A stretch of 64,000 nt of DNA, taken from contig CM077595.1 of the NCBI GenBank assembly GCA_039654915.1, positions 91,863,501 to 91,927,500 of the forward strand, in the 5' to 3' direction. The position numbers and the translations under genes were made by a program. Below are positions 10,625-21,306 of the stretch, piece after piece. This DNA comes from Aquilaria yunnanensis. Lineage: Eukaryota; Streptophyta; Magnoliopsida; Malvales; Thymelaeaceae. The first letter of the stretch is position 1, and every line of letters begins with the position of its first letter. Under the pieces are notes generated by a model that saw nothing but the letters and a program-made list of their open reading frames with translations, was not told the DNA's origin and searched no databases.

Positions 10625-11222
10625 GGACTAACTGCACAATTAGCCCCTGAATTTTTCCAACTTGAGTGAGTTAGTCCAAAACTCACTTCCCACCAAAACT
10701 TGGTCCTTAAACTTTGAAAAGATATGCAAGTCAGTCCAATTTCTACATTAACTAATTGATGGCATTTAGGGGAGAGTGATGTGGTGATGTATGGTTGAGA
10801 TGGAGAAATCATGGGCAACAATCATGTTTCCGACAAAAAAGCTTCATGAGGCAATAGAGGAAAAAATAGAAAAAAAATAGGGAAAGGAAAAATTAAAGCC
10901 AACCTAAAATTATCTGAGGCTCATTTCTTCAACTCAAAAATCCAAAGGAAGAAGAATTTGAGCTTCGACTTATCAATCTCTTCAACTCTCTTCTTTTCAA
11001 CTCATGAATTTATCTATCTTCTAACAGTCCATTGAAAATCTCATCATAGAACTTCCCCAGTTAAAGATCTTAAAACCTAACAAATGATTTGTATGAGAGA
11101 CAAGAGAACAAAAAACCTCTTTACATTCCCATCATCCATATTCGGTAGGATTAAAGTCAAATTTATATCAAAAGAAACTACTAAAAGGATATCTAATTAT
11201 ACTTCAGTTATGACATCGGATT

Positions 11223-11227
11223 CAACT
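11223..11227. other. Left 5-bp target duplication of retrotransposon copy B
   Basis: CAACT directly before the 5' LTR is repeated at 28970-28974 directly after the 3' LTR. It defines the insertion precisely. Confidence 0.9.
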
Positions 11228-13972
11228 TGTTGACACCCAATTTCGTCCGGGTGTTTTAAAATTTTGAAAAAAATTTTATTAAAAAAAAATTAATTTAAAA
11301 AAATATATATATTACTATTATTATTAAAAAAAAATTTAATTAGTTTAAAATATATTTTTGTTTTGTGAAAATTTGATTTAAAATGATATATGTGTGAATA
11401 TGTGTATGTTTGAAATAAAATAAAATTTCATGAAAAAAATGACAAAAAATTAAAAGTTTGAGGTAAAAATGACAAAATTGAGAAGTTTCGGAAAAAATTG
11501 ACAAATTCTAAAAGTTCCAGGAGCATTTGGTAGTTTGTCACATAAAATTTTGAGCCTGCCGACGTTTTTGGCTCAAATTGACAGAAAACGACAAAATTGT
11601 CAAAATCAGAAGCTTCAGGAACTTATCCTGAGGCTGAGAGACGTAAAGGACTAAAATTGTCATTTTACCAATTTAAGAGATAAGTTTGAAATTTTTTATT
11701 AATTTATCCATCAACAGTTCAGCTAAACTTCCTCTATAAATAGCCCCCCAAATTTTGTGCTGAACACAGAAAAAAATACAGAGAAAGCTTAGAGCTCCGT
11801 TTTAAAAAATAGAAAAAATTACTTCCTTAGCCCCTGGCTCTCCTTCCTTTCTCCAGAAAATCCCAAAATTTTTTATTTTGACAGTTCGACCATCTTCTTC
11901 CTTCCATTTCCCGTGCGTTCTCTCTCTCTCTCCTCTCGTTTTCTCTCTCTTTCTCCTTCCTCTGCCGGCCGTCGCCTGCCGCCGCTCCGTCCGCGCCGCC
12001 GCCACGCCGCCGCTGCGTTCCTCCCTTGCGCCACCCTGCCCTTCCTCTTCCTCCCCTGCGCCGTGCCTGCTCCTCCCTCCTCCTCCCTCGCGTGTGCTCT
12101 GTCTCACGTTCCCAGCAAAATTCAAAATTAAAACTAAAGGGTACAACCCTTGTTTTGTCCTCTATTTTTTTTATTTCTTTCACTTTGGTCACTAACCTTT
12201 TATTTTGTTCTTGCAGAATTAATTCCTAACTATTTTAATTTTTACTTGTTTTACTTATTTGTTATTATTACTAACCCTTTTTTTTTTTGTTATTAACTTA
12301 CTAACAACTAACTTTTAATATTATTATTGTTACTAACCTTTTAATTTTTGCATTATTACTAACTTTTATAATTGTTGTTAACAATTAATTAACTTTTTAT
12401 TATTGTTGTTAATTAATTAATTTAATTAACTTGACTAACTTTTTATTATTGTTGTTAATCAATTAATTTAATTAACTTGACTAACTTTTTATTATTGTTG
12501 TTAATTAATTTAATTAACTTGTCTAACTTTTTATTATTTTTGTTAATTAATTAATTAACTTGGCTAACTTTTATTGTTGTTAATTAATTAATTTAATTAA
12601 CTTGGCTAACTTTTATTGTTGTTAATTAATTAATTTAATTAACTTGACTAACTTTTTATTATTGTTGTTAATTAATTAATTTAATTAACTTGACTAACTT
12701 TTTATTATTGTTGTTAATTAATTAATTTAATTAACTTGACTAACTTTTTATTATTGTTGTTAATCAATTAATTTAATTAACTTGACTAACTTTTTATTAT
12801 TGTTGTTAATCAATTAATTTAATTAAACTTGGCTAATTTTTATTATTGTTGTTAATTAATTTAATTAACTTTGCTAACCTTTATTATTATTTATTTTTAA
12901 AGTGGATGGCCAAAAAGCCCCACTTTATTATTATTAATTTTCCTTTATATAATTTTTTTTTAATTTAATTCACCTTTACCCTTACTTAAATAAATAAATG
13001 AAAATTAAAAGAAGATTATTTTTTTAAGCCTAATAAAAATAATTTTTTAAAAAGCCAATTATTTTTATTTTTCTTTTATAAATTGAATAATTATTTAAAT
13101 AATAAATAACTTTCACTAAAAAAAAAAAACTAAAAGAAAGATAAGAAAAAGATAAGAAAGATAAGAAAAAGATAAAAAAAAGAAAAGAAAGAAAGAAAAG
13201 AAAGAAAAGAAAAAGAAAAGATAAAAAAAGAAAAGAAAGAAAGAAAAGAAAGAAAAGAAAAAGAAAAGAAAAGAAAAGAAAGAAAAGAAAGGAAAAATAA
13301 AACTAAAAGAAAGATAAAATCAAAAAGAAAGAAAAGAAAGAAAGAAAAGAAAGAAAAGAAAAGAAAGTGTAAAGAATAAAAAATAAATTTTTTAGATTAT
13401 TAATAAATCTAAAAACAAAAGACTTACAAATTAGTAATAATAAATTCCATAAAAATAATAATTATATAACTAACAATTAATTAAAGTAATTTCCATATCC
13501 GGATGATCCAGCAGGATCTACGGTTTGGAAAATATCAAACTTTCAAAATAAATAAATTAAATAAAAAGATAAAAATCCATATTTTTACGATATGGATTAA
13601 AATTTTCACCAAATTCCGTGTCCAAATGACTCGGCAGAGTCCATGGTTCGGAATAAAAATCTTCCGTGTCCAAATGACTCGGCAGAGTCCATGGTTCGGA
13701 AGTATAAAATTCTATACAAATTAATTACCAAAAATCCACATCCGACTAATCCAGTTAAAATTTCTAATTTTGAAAATTAACTGAGAATTATTTAAAAGCA
13801 AAGCAAAACAAAATTAAAATCAACTAAGGTGCCAATTTTTGGGCGTTTTAACAAAGTTATTTTAACGTAACCGTACTCCCGATCCCCGAACTCTCGCAGA
13901 CCAATTTTAAGGTGACCAATCGACCTAAGAAAACTGATTGGTGGCGACTCCCGAAAACCCGACGTTGCCACA
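11228..13972 (+). repeat. 5' LTR of copy B
   Basis: 2745 bp, TG...CA ends. In order it contains a TATA box (11735-11743), a GC-rich segment (about 11905-12115), AT-rich 40-45-bp tandem repeats (about 12370-12870), a purine-rich tract (about 13110-13370) and direct repeats of the gactcggcagagtccatggt segment (about 13610-13700). Short ORFs on both strands in the GC-rich part are repeated identically in the other LTR and have no sign of being genes. Confidence 0.92.
11735..11743 (+). promoter_or_regulatory. LTR promoter TATA box, copy B 5' LTR
   Basis: TATAAATAG in a C-rich downstream context, conserved in all three LTRs of the window. Transcription of the element probably starts about 30 bases downstream, near 11770. 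Confidence 0.6.
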
Positions 13973-13975
13973 GCT

Positions 13976-13993
13976 TGGCGACTCCGCTGGGGA
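13976..13993 (+). other. Primer binding site, tRNA-Arg
   Basis: TGGCGACTCCGCTGGGGA starts three bases after the 5' LTR. It is complementary to the 3' end of a plant tRNA-Arg (ACG type) with one apparent mismatch, from my memory of that tRNA. A tRNA-Arg primer is typical of Ogre/Tat elements. Confidence 0.8.
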
Positions 13994-15076
13994 CTCCACG
14001 TTAGTGAGTCGAGCCTAAAATTGATTTGTTTTGATTTACTTTGCTTATTATGTGGATTTATATGTTATATTTACTTATTCTAAACATGCATAATGCATTC
14101 ACAATATGAAGCTCTATACCCGAGCTTTCTCAAATCGAACACAATTCTTTCTAAGCGGAATTGGTGTTGTTGTCCTTGTGAGGCCATGGTCTCCAAGCCT
14201 TCACCGGTTTCAAAGTAGCAAAGTAGTGTATTGCCTCCTGAGACGGTTAGTCTCTGCATGGGCCCACGAAAAGCTATGACTCGAATTAATCCATTCCTTA
14301 CATTAACCCTAGAGGGTAAGGAATCGGGCCATCACTATAATTTAGTGATGGGATTCGGGAACTATCCCTTGCCTTTTTGATAAGCCACCTTATGCATATA
14401 GAACTCCCCACTTAACCATAGAACTGACCATAGAATTTCTACCATTTTACCAACGCCATAAGCACGTCCTTGTTATGCTATGTTGTTGCTCTACACTTTT
14501 ATTTTCTTCGTGTCTTATATTTATGGTTTTAATTCATTTTTCCATAATACTTCATGAGTTGTTAATTGCTATTTAACTTATTAATAACCTTATCTTTCTT
14601 GTGCAATTATTCTTCATGCATTAAAACCACGCATCAAATTATACTAACTTTTTGGTCTTTATAATGACAACTAAAAGTTTTGAAGTTCCACGATAGTGGA
14701 TAATCAAATTCACTCATCGCATACATCCATTACATTAATCACGTGCATACAAAGTCTGATAAAAACATAATCTCATTGCATACATCCATTACATTAATCA
14801 CGTGCATATAAAGTCTGATAAAAACATAATCTCATTGCATACATCCATTACATTAATCACGTGCATATAAAGTCTGATAAAAACATAATCTCGTTGCATA
14901 CATCCATTACATCAATCATGTGCATACAAAGTCTGATAAAAACATAATCTCATTTTTCCTACATGCATCCATTGCATCAATCACATACACATAGGATCTA
15001 ATAAAATATATCTTACTTTTAAAAGGATAAAATTGGACCTCGACACTGATATTCAACTCGGCTCCAAATAAGATTA
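13994..15076 (+). other. Element leader between primer site and gag
   Basis: A non-coding leader about 1.1 kb long. Its right part holds the 59-bp tandem repeat listed separately. No ORF of note is present. Confidence 0.6.
14715..14950 (+). repeat. Four 59-bp tandem repeats in the leader
   Basis: The unit begins cattgcatacatccattaca and ends aaaacataatct. Four units are nearly identical and a fifth, degenerate one runs to about 15010. They lie where packaging or dimerisation signals of the genomic RNA would be expected, but that role is conjecture. Confidence 0.85.
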
Positions 15077-15901
15077 ATGGCAGAACAAATCGAAAGACGT
15101 CTCATAAAGATAGAGTCCAAGATAGAAAGTATGGCCGAACAAATGAGACAATTGATCGAGTTAATCAAGGCGAAAGCAATTCAAGAAGCACAAGTTCAGC
15201 CACCCATGACAGAAAGAGAAATGGTCACTTTGTTTGTCCAGACACTGAAGTACCTATATTATGACGAACACCTTGGCAATTCGGCAACTAATTTTTCTAA
15301 CATTGTCATGTCTGGAGAAAGAATCGAGCATGAGATTAGGACTGGGAATATTACTGAATCCTTTAATAATCCTATGAAAAGAGGAGGACCATCTAGAAGA
15401 AAAGATGACGAAGTACAACAAATAGGACGCAGAAGAAGGATTCCCCTCGTGGATACTGTGGCTATCGGACCTCGCCTATCCTATTTTGCCAATGGGCCCA
15501 ATGATTATCCTTCCAATAGGCCCAACAATTATCCTTTTAACAGACCTAATCAGTCATGGCCACCTGCTCCTACTCCTCCAGTACCTGCACCAAAACCAAG
15601 AGAAGTTTTCACACCAATTTCCATAACTTATACCGAGTTATACCCAAAACTCATCGAAAGACAATTTATCCGTCCAATTCCTACAAAGCCATTCAAACCC
15701 CCATATCCAAGGTGGTATGACCCTAACATTACCTGCCCATATCATGATGGCGTTCCAGGCCATGGCTTGGAAAACTGCATGGCATTGAAGCGTATAGTTC
15801 AACAATTAATCGAGTCAAAGTGGTTGGACTTTTCCGATGAGCCAAATGTCACCCACAATCCATTGCCGCCTCATCAAGCAAAACCAAGTCCAAGTTGCTA
15901 G
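15077..15901 (+). CDS. Internally deleted Tat-type Gag
   Basis: The 274-residue ORF starts with a charged coiled-coil-like stretch (1-40) and jumps to the end of a retrotransposon Gag domain (EREMVTLFVQTL, then ...GERIEHEIRTGNI, roughly 49-95). A basic and Pro-rich linker follows, then a C-x2-H-x5-H-x4-C knuckle (about 220-234) within the YDPN...C-x2-H...ENC context typical of Tat Gag. Full Tat Gags are usually over twice this length, so most of the capsid region is missing although the frame is open. It may still bind element RNA or co-assemble with intact Gag, or may simply be a remnant. Confidence 0.75.
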   Translation: MAEQIERRLIKIESKIESMAEQMRQLIELIKAKAIQEAQVQPPMTEREMVTLFVQTLKYLYYDEHLGNSATNFSNIVMSGERIEHEIRTGNITESFNNPMKRGGPSRRKDDEVQQIGRRRRIPLVDTVAIGPRLSYFANGPNDYPSNRPNNYPFNRPNQSWPPAPTPPVPAPKPREVFTPISITYTELYPKLIERQFIRPIPTKPFKPPYPRWYDPNITCPYHDGVPGHGLENCMALKRIVQQLIESKWLDFSDEPNVTHNPLPPHQAKPSPSC

Positions 15902-16529
15902 GCCCGATGTGATTGATAATTGAAAAGTGAAGATTTCGAGCTAGAATTACATTGACTTTGGAAGGCCTCCAAGTCAGATCTGACCTAACAGTTCGCACAC
16001 ATTTTTGAATGACAAGGAATCCTTTGAATAAACTTGTATCTTTGATAGCTTGCCAAAGTAATCTAATAGTAAAAATCTCCTAGATTTAGTCCAGAATCTA
16101 GGGTGTAGTCTTTGTTAAATGGGCACCTGGTATTCTTTTTCTTGGTACAACAAAAAGATGTAATGTGTGCATTCTACCACTTTTTACTAAAATTTCATTT
16201 TTACATCCACATATTCTACCACTTTCTACCAAAAATTTCATTTTTCTTACATCTATCTCTCACTCTTTGCCATTATACTATCCATTATTACCATCACACT
16301 TTACTTTGTAAACAATACTACTCGTGGGTGAAAATAAAAGTTAAGGGAGATTTGATAGTAATGATCTTCAAAGTGCTACCAAATCTAGTAAGAAGGATTC
16401 CAAATGTTGCACCTCAACCCTAAAAAAGAATTCACAGTGGTTATCAACATCCTTGCAAGGAGTCTGGGATTAACTTCCAAAGAAGTTAGCTCTCATATTA
16501 AATGACTTCAGTGGCCTCCCAATTCTCAC

Positions 16530-17040
16530 AAATGCTCAATACAAAAAAAAAATTCTCAGTTTTCCACAACACAAATTCCAACAAAGGAAAGAAGTTCCTC
16601 CCTTCCATCAAAAGCCATTAAAGAGAAAATCCAAACAAGAAAAAAAATCCAAAAAAAAAAAGAGACTGAGAAGCAAATAAAGCCACTTGAGTCATCTTAC
16701 TTCAAGAAGGCTATGATCTCGGTTCTCCATAACACAAACTCCAAAAAAAAAAAAGGGAAAAAGTTCATCCCTTCCATCAAAAAGCCAACAAGGGAAAATT
16801 CAAAACCAAAAAAAGCGAGACTGAGAGCAAACACAAGCAAGTAAGGCCACTTGAATCATCTCATTTCAAGAAGGCTATGATCTCGGTTCTCTGTAACAAA
16901 AACTCCGAAAAGGAAAAAGTTCATCCCTTCCACCAAAAAGCCAACAAGGGAAAATTCAAAACCAAAAAGAACTGAGAACAAGCACGAGCAAGCAAGGCCA
17001 CTTGAGTCATCTCACTTCAAGAGAGTTATCAAGCATGTTA
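16530..17040 (+). repeat. About 150-bp tandem repeats in the element interior
   Basis: Three to four degenerate units share aaggctatgatctcggttct, aagttcatcccttccatcaa and gccacttgaatcatctcatt. They are part of the non-coding region that replaces pol. Confidence 0.75.
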
Positions 17041-18531
17041 TCACCATAGCTCACACAAAAAAACAAAAAAACAAAAAAAAAAAAGAAGAAAAAGGGCTCA
17101 AACTAGAAAAAAAAAAAAAAAAAAAAAAGAAAAAAAGTGAGCTATGGATTCTAGACTGAAAACCTGCAAAGGCGGTTTAGAACACAAAAGCAACCCTCAA
17201 ACCAAGCATGCATAAAGATCACAATAGTTGGGGGGCAACAGATGAGGTCTAACTTTCTGGAAAGAGTGGCAAGTTTGAGGTCATCACTATTGAGTTTTTC
17301 ACCATAATCAAATTTGCTCACGAGTAGTATTAAAAGACCCTTCTTTCACACCACTCAAACTTAACTTTATTCAGACCTAATATTTACCTCTTAATATCAT
17401 TCTCATTCAGCTAAAAGACTGCCACAAAAAAAAAAACATTCAAACTTAACTTTCCTCACACCTAACATTTACCTCTCGATATCATCCTCATTCAGTTAAA
17501 AGGCTATTATTGTGAATCATGTTTCTACCTTATTGCCTTGCACAGTTTATGTCTTCAAGTTGGAAAGGGAAGAATGACAGGACATTTTAATTGAAAACAA
17601 AGACCGTAAATTACTTTGTCAAGCTTTGAAAATTGATGAAAGTTTTTCTTTAAGGCCAAACCATTATTCATTAATGTATGTAGACTTAAAAGTAAGGAGA
17701 TAGCTTGAGTCTTTCTTTAATAAGATGTGGTTCTTGTAAGAGAAATTTACGATCAAGTGCCATCACAAAGGTCTAGAAATCCTCAACCTTCTGTTAAATC
17801 AAAGGCGAGATGATATCTCTTTTCACATAAACACCATAATCAAGGGGGCAAAGTAGTCTCTACAAAGCGCAAGAAAAGTACTGCCAAGAAAGAAGCTCAA
17901 TAGACAAGGGGGCAAGTCTTATGGATCAGAACCTGAGTCTAAGGAAGAGCAATCATTCGGACTGTAACATGGGGGTAAACAAGTGTCCGCACGGCCAGAA
18001 GAAAATGGGCAAAGCAGACATTGAAAGTAAAGCCTTTGATGGTATCAAATCCATGACAATGGATGAGTACCCGAAAGAGATATAAATTATGAGGCGGGCC
18101 AACTTTAAAGAAATTGAGGCCAAAATTCAAGAACAAGTCAAAGAAAGGGGATTTTGAAAAGAGTTGGGCTTTTGAGGCAGTGAACAAAAGCTGGAAAGCA
18201 TAAAGAGATTCAATGATAGTCCAAGAAGGCAATTATAAAGAGGATCCAGTAAAGCAAAGATATGAAGAACTAGATCAATCCAAAAAAAATAAAAAATAAA
18301 AAAATAAATATAAATAAAAAAAAAAAAAAAAAAAAACCATCAATTACACATGCTTTGCATTCATGCATTTCACATCATGCATGCATGATTTTTACACGAT
18401 AGGAATCAAATGGGAAACACATCCACCGCACCGTTACAGCAGTATAAGCTGAGATCTCAATAATATCAGCTCTTACCAATCTATCACTGGATACACAGCT
18501 AATATGCAGGACCAACCCACATCAGGAATTC

Positions 18532-18870
18532 AAGGATAAGGTAGACAATATGTCAAAAGCCTGGCAATTGATTCAATAATCGAGACTACACCTGGAAGGA
18601 TAGGATTGACATCAGCTAGTAGTATCCAAAATAAGAGATAGCTATAGCCAAGGATAAGGCAGATATCAAAAAGGATAAAGTAGACAATATTGTCAAAAGC
18701 TTGGCAATTGATTCAATAATCGAGGCTACACCTGAAAGGACAGGATTGATGCCAGCTTAGCAGCATCCAAGATAAGAGATAGCTGTGGTCAAAGATAAGG
18801 CAGACATCAAGAAATATTGTCGTTGAAACTTTGTCAAAAGCGGACAATGGATTCAATAATCGAGGACTGG
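18532..18870 (+). repeat. About 130-bp tandem repeats upstream of CRP1
   Basis: Two full units and one partial unit share ggcaattgattcaataatcg, cacctggaaggataggattga and aagataagagatagctgtgg. They end roughly 160 bases before the CRP1 start and could contribute to its regulation. Confidence 0.75.
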
Positions 18871-19028
18871 ATCAACGGATAAAAAAAAAATATCTATCAA
18901 AATGAAGTAGGATCTACTTTTCCGGTTAAACGGCGGATACGGTACTCCGTGACTCTCAAGTCGGTTCTCTCAGTTGCCCATAATAACTGATTCCTTCACC
19001 CCTTCTTTCTTTTACTTCCTCCTAGAAA

Positions 19029-19577
19029 ATGGATCCTACTTTTTCCGCCTTGCGAAAGTATTTCCCTTCTCTCCCAATGAACATCCTCAAAAAGATCTAC
19101 CAAGTTCGCTGTGAACGATTAAGAGTTCTGATGCACAAAGGAATCCCTGAAGATGTGCGGTGGTTAATCGAAGCCAAGGTTCGTCTAGCAGGTGAAATCC
19201 CAGAGGCATTTGTGTCTCACATGCCTGGTATAGGCAAAAGCTCTTATGCCAAAAAGCGAAGAGCGAAAAGGTTACAAGTCTGCCATAAATGTGGACGGTG
19301 GACTTGTAATACTAAATGTCATTCTTTAGGGATGATCTCTGATAATCGAGAAGATAAAATACGATTCATTAAGAATGGCTTGAGTAAAGACTCGTTGGAT
19401 GATATCCAATTGACTCTTGAGACGCATTCTTGTGGATCTGTGCAACGTGAACTACTTGGTTTGTGGAGCATTTTTCATGAAGAACGAGAACGATACAGTC
19501 CCGGGAATCTGACGTTAAACGACCCTATTTGTCAGCTTGTAAGAAAACTGGATGGGAAGCAAATCCTCGACTCATAG
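19029..19577 (+). CDS. CRP1: carlavirus-type cysteine-rich nucleic-acid-binding-like protein
   Basis: A 182-residue intact ORF, first of four tandem paralogs. Cys85, Cys88, Cys93 and Cys97 form C-x2-C-x4-C-x3-C, preceded by KKRRAKR (75-81), a probable nuclear localisation and nucleic-acid-binding patch. It is followed by a conserved IRFIKNGL block (about 111-118) and an acidic, Cys-containing C-terminal half not present in most short viral relatives. The ~75-residue N-terminal extension is Leu/Lys-rich and helical in character. Viral counterparts bind RNA/DNA, enter the nucleus and affect host proliferation and silencing. That this copy does so is inference. Its upstream sequence differs from the other copies. 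Confidence 0.75.
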   Translation: MDPTFSALRKYFPSLPMNILKKIYQVRCERLRVLMHKGIPEDVRWLIEAKVRLAGEIPEAFVSHMPGIGKSSYAKKRRAKRLQVCHKCGRWTCNTKCHSLGMISDNREDKIRFIKNGLSKDSLDDIQLTLETHSCGSVQRELLGLWSIFHEERERYSPGNLTLNDPICQLVRKLDGKQILDS

Positions 19578-19589
19578 AAGCCGTTAATC

Positions 19590-19742
19590 CCGTTACTGGA
19601 CGTAAAACCAGTGGAAGATGTGAGCCACAGTCACAATCACTGTACATACAATTTATCATATTTAAAATTTTCCATTTTTCTTTTAATAATGTATTTGCTC
19701 CCGTAAGTGTAATCGACACGTTATCCATTTCATTGCTATAAA
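19590..19742 (+). promoter_or_regulatory. CRP spacer/promoter module upstream of CRP2
   Basis: The spacer carries the shared core gtcacaatcactgtacatac, an AT-rich stretch, gctcccgtaagtgtaatcga and a TATA-like gctataaatg ending at about 19743. It is nearly identical to the spacer before CRP3, but here the TATA-like box abuts the CRP2 start. Confidence 0.5.
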
Positions 19743-19749
19743 TGGAAAA

Positions 19750-20295
19750 ATGGAAAATTTTTCTGTCTTACGAAAATATTTTCCTTCTCTCCCAATGAAC
19801 ATTCTCAAAAAGATCTACCAAGTTCCCTGTGAACGATTAAGAGTTCTGATGCACAAAGGAATCCCTGAAGATGTGCGGTGGTTAATCGAAGCCAAGGTTC
19901 GTCTGGCAGGTGAAATCCCAGAGGCATTTGTGTCTCACATGCCTGGTATAGGCAAAAGCTCTTATGCCAAAAAGCGAAGAGCGAAAAGGTTACAAGTCTG
20001 CCATAAATGTGGACGGTGGACTTGTAATACTAAATGTCGTTCTTTAGGGATGATCTCTGATAATCGAGAAGATAAAATACGATTCATTAAGAATGGCCTG
20101 AGTAAGGACTCGTTGGATGATATCCAATTGACTCTTGAGACGCATTCTTGTGGATCCGTGCAAAGTGAACTTCTTGGTTTATGGAGCATTTTTCATGAAG
20201 AACGAAACCGTTACAGTCCCGGGAATCTGACTGTAAATGACCCTGTTTGCCAGCTTGTAAGAAAACTGGATGGGAAGCAAATCCTCGACTCATAG
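19750..20295 (+). CDS. CRP2: carlavirus-type cysteine-rich protein paralog
   Basis: A 181-residue ORF nearly identical to CRP1 over residues 6-181, with the same basic patch and Cys4 cluster. Differences from CRP1 include Arg27 to Pro in the N-terminal helix-like region and Glu-to-Asn, Arg-to-Ser changes near the C-terminus. The usual 5' leader is missing: the TATA-like box at about 19736-19743 lies only a few bases before the ATG, and an out-of-frame ATG occurs at 19742. The unit 19029-19749 / 19750-20460 is a recent tandem duplication. Expression from its own promoter is therefore doubtful. Confidence 0.7.
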   Translation: MENFSVLRKYFPSLPMNILKKIYQVPCERLRVLMHKGIPEDVRWLIEAKVRLAGEIPEAFVSHMPGIGKSSYAKKRRAKRLQVCHKCGRWTCNTKCRSLGMISDNREDKIRFIKNGLSKDSLDDIQLTLETHSCGSVQSELLGLWSIFHEERNRYSPGNLTVNDPVCQLVRKLDGKQILDS

Positions 20296-20299
20296 AAGC

Positions 20300-20462
20300 C
20301 GTTAATCCCGTTACTGGACGTAAAACCAGTGGAAGATGTGAGCCACAGTCACAATCACTGTACATACAATTTATCATATTTAAAATTTTCCATTTTTCTT
20401 TTAATAATGTATTTGCTCCCGTAAGTGTAATCGACACGTTATCCATTTCATCGCTATAAATG
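20300..20462 (+). promoter_or_regulatory. CRP spacer/promoter module upstream of CRP3
   Basis: Near-identical to the spacer after CRP1, with TATAAATG at 20455-20462. The ATG of CRP3 lies 80 bases beyond, so a leader of about 50 bases is possible. This is the most conventional promoter arrangement of the tandem copies. Confidence 0.55.
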
Positions 20463-20541
20463 CATGTTCTTCCAGTCGGTTTTCTAAGTTTCCTTCAATA
20501 ACTAATTCCTTTCCATCATCTCTCAAATTCTTCTCTCATCA

Positions 20542-21090
20542 ATGGATTCTACTCTTTCTACCCTGCGAAAATACTTTCCTTCTCTTCCAATAAAAGTCCT
20601 TAAAAAGATCTACCTTGCTAGATGTGAAAGAATCAGAGTTTTTATGCACAAAGGCATTCCTGATAATGTGCGGTGGCTAATTGAAGCTAAGGTTCGTTCA
20701 GCTGGTGAAGTTCCAGAAGCGTTCTTTCCCCGTATGCCCGGCTTTGGTAAAAGCGCTTATGCTAAAAAGCGAAGAGCAAAGAGGCTAGGTGTCTGTCATA
20801 AATGTGGACGATGGAATTGTAATACTAAATGTCGCTTTTTAGGATACATCTCCAGAAATCATGAAGATAAAAGAAAATTCATCAAGAATGGCTTGCGTAA
20901 GGAATCTTTGGATGATATCCTATTAACTTTTGAAACACATTCTTGTGAAATAGTGCAATGGGAAATTATGGATTTATGGTGGACTTTCCAAAAAGAACAA
21001 GATCGTTACAGTCTTGGGAATGTGACTTTAAACGACCCTGTTTGTCAGTTTGTAAGAAAACTGGATGGGAAGCAAATCCCCGACTTATAG
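20542..21090 (+). CDS. CRP3: carlavirus-type cysteine-rich protein paralog
   Basis: A 182-residue intact ORF, intermediate between the CRP1/2 and CRP4 types: the first 75 residues resemble CRP4 (RSAGEVPEAFFPRMPG), while the finger (CHKCGRW-N-CNTKC) resembles CRP1/2. This mosaic suggests conversion or unequal recombination between tandem copies. All four Cys and the basic patch are kept. A Leu-Trp-Trp replaces Leu-Trp-Ser/Ile near residue 147. Confidence 0.75.
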   Translation: MDSTLSTLRKYFPSLPIKVLKKIYLARCERIRVFMHKGIPDNVRWLIEAKVRSAGEVPEAFFPRMPGFGKSAYAKKRRAKRLGVCHKCGRWNCNTKCRFLGYISRNHEDKRKFIKNGLRKESLDDILLTFETHSCEIVQWEIMDLWWTFQKEQDRYSLGNVTLNDPVCQFVRKLDGKQIPDL

Positions 21091-21099
21091 AAGGCATTG

Positions 21100-21248
21100 A
21101 AGCCATTACTGGACATAAATCAGTGGAAGATGAGAGCCACGGTCATGATTCCTGTACATATAAGCTGTCATTTGTCTTTTCTTTTGACAATAATGTACTT
21201 GCTTCTGTAAGTGTAATTAACGCATTATCCCTTTCATCACTATAAATA
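21100..21248 (+). promoter_or_regulatory. CRP spacer/promoter module upstream of CRP4
   Basis: TATAAATA at 21241-21248 is preceded by gcttctgtaagtgtaattaa and a ggtcatgattcctgtacata core. It matches positions 1-140 of copy A closely. ATG of CRP4 lies at 21307, 59 bases after the box. Confidence 0.55.
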
Positions 21249-21306
21249 TGTGTTAGTTATTTTCGTTTCCTACAATCACTAATTTCTTTCTTTGCCTCCT
21301 TCATCA

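Larger units (their letters stand above)
15902..19028 (+). other. Non-coding internal region in place of pol
   Basis: No pol-like protein motif was found in any frame. The region is rich in A-runs and local repeats. It ends with the presumed upstream region of CRP1 (about 18890-19028), whose gtcggttctctcagttgcc segment matches the CRP3 5' leader but which has no clear TATA box at the usual place. Confidence 0.6.

Noticed and set aside
11802..12195. Several overlapping ORFs of 70-120 codons in the LTR GC-rich segment
   Set aside because: Present on both strands and all frames, low-complexity Arg/Pro/Ser translations, repeated in both LTRs.
13976..13993. tRNA gene at the primer site
   Set aside because: Only the complement of a tRNA 3' end is present, as expected for a primer binding site; no cloverleaf.
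16112..18232. Possible pol remnants in small ORFs
   Set aside because: No reverse transcriptase, RNase H or integrase motifs seen; the sequence is repeat-rich and A-rich.
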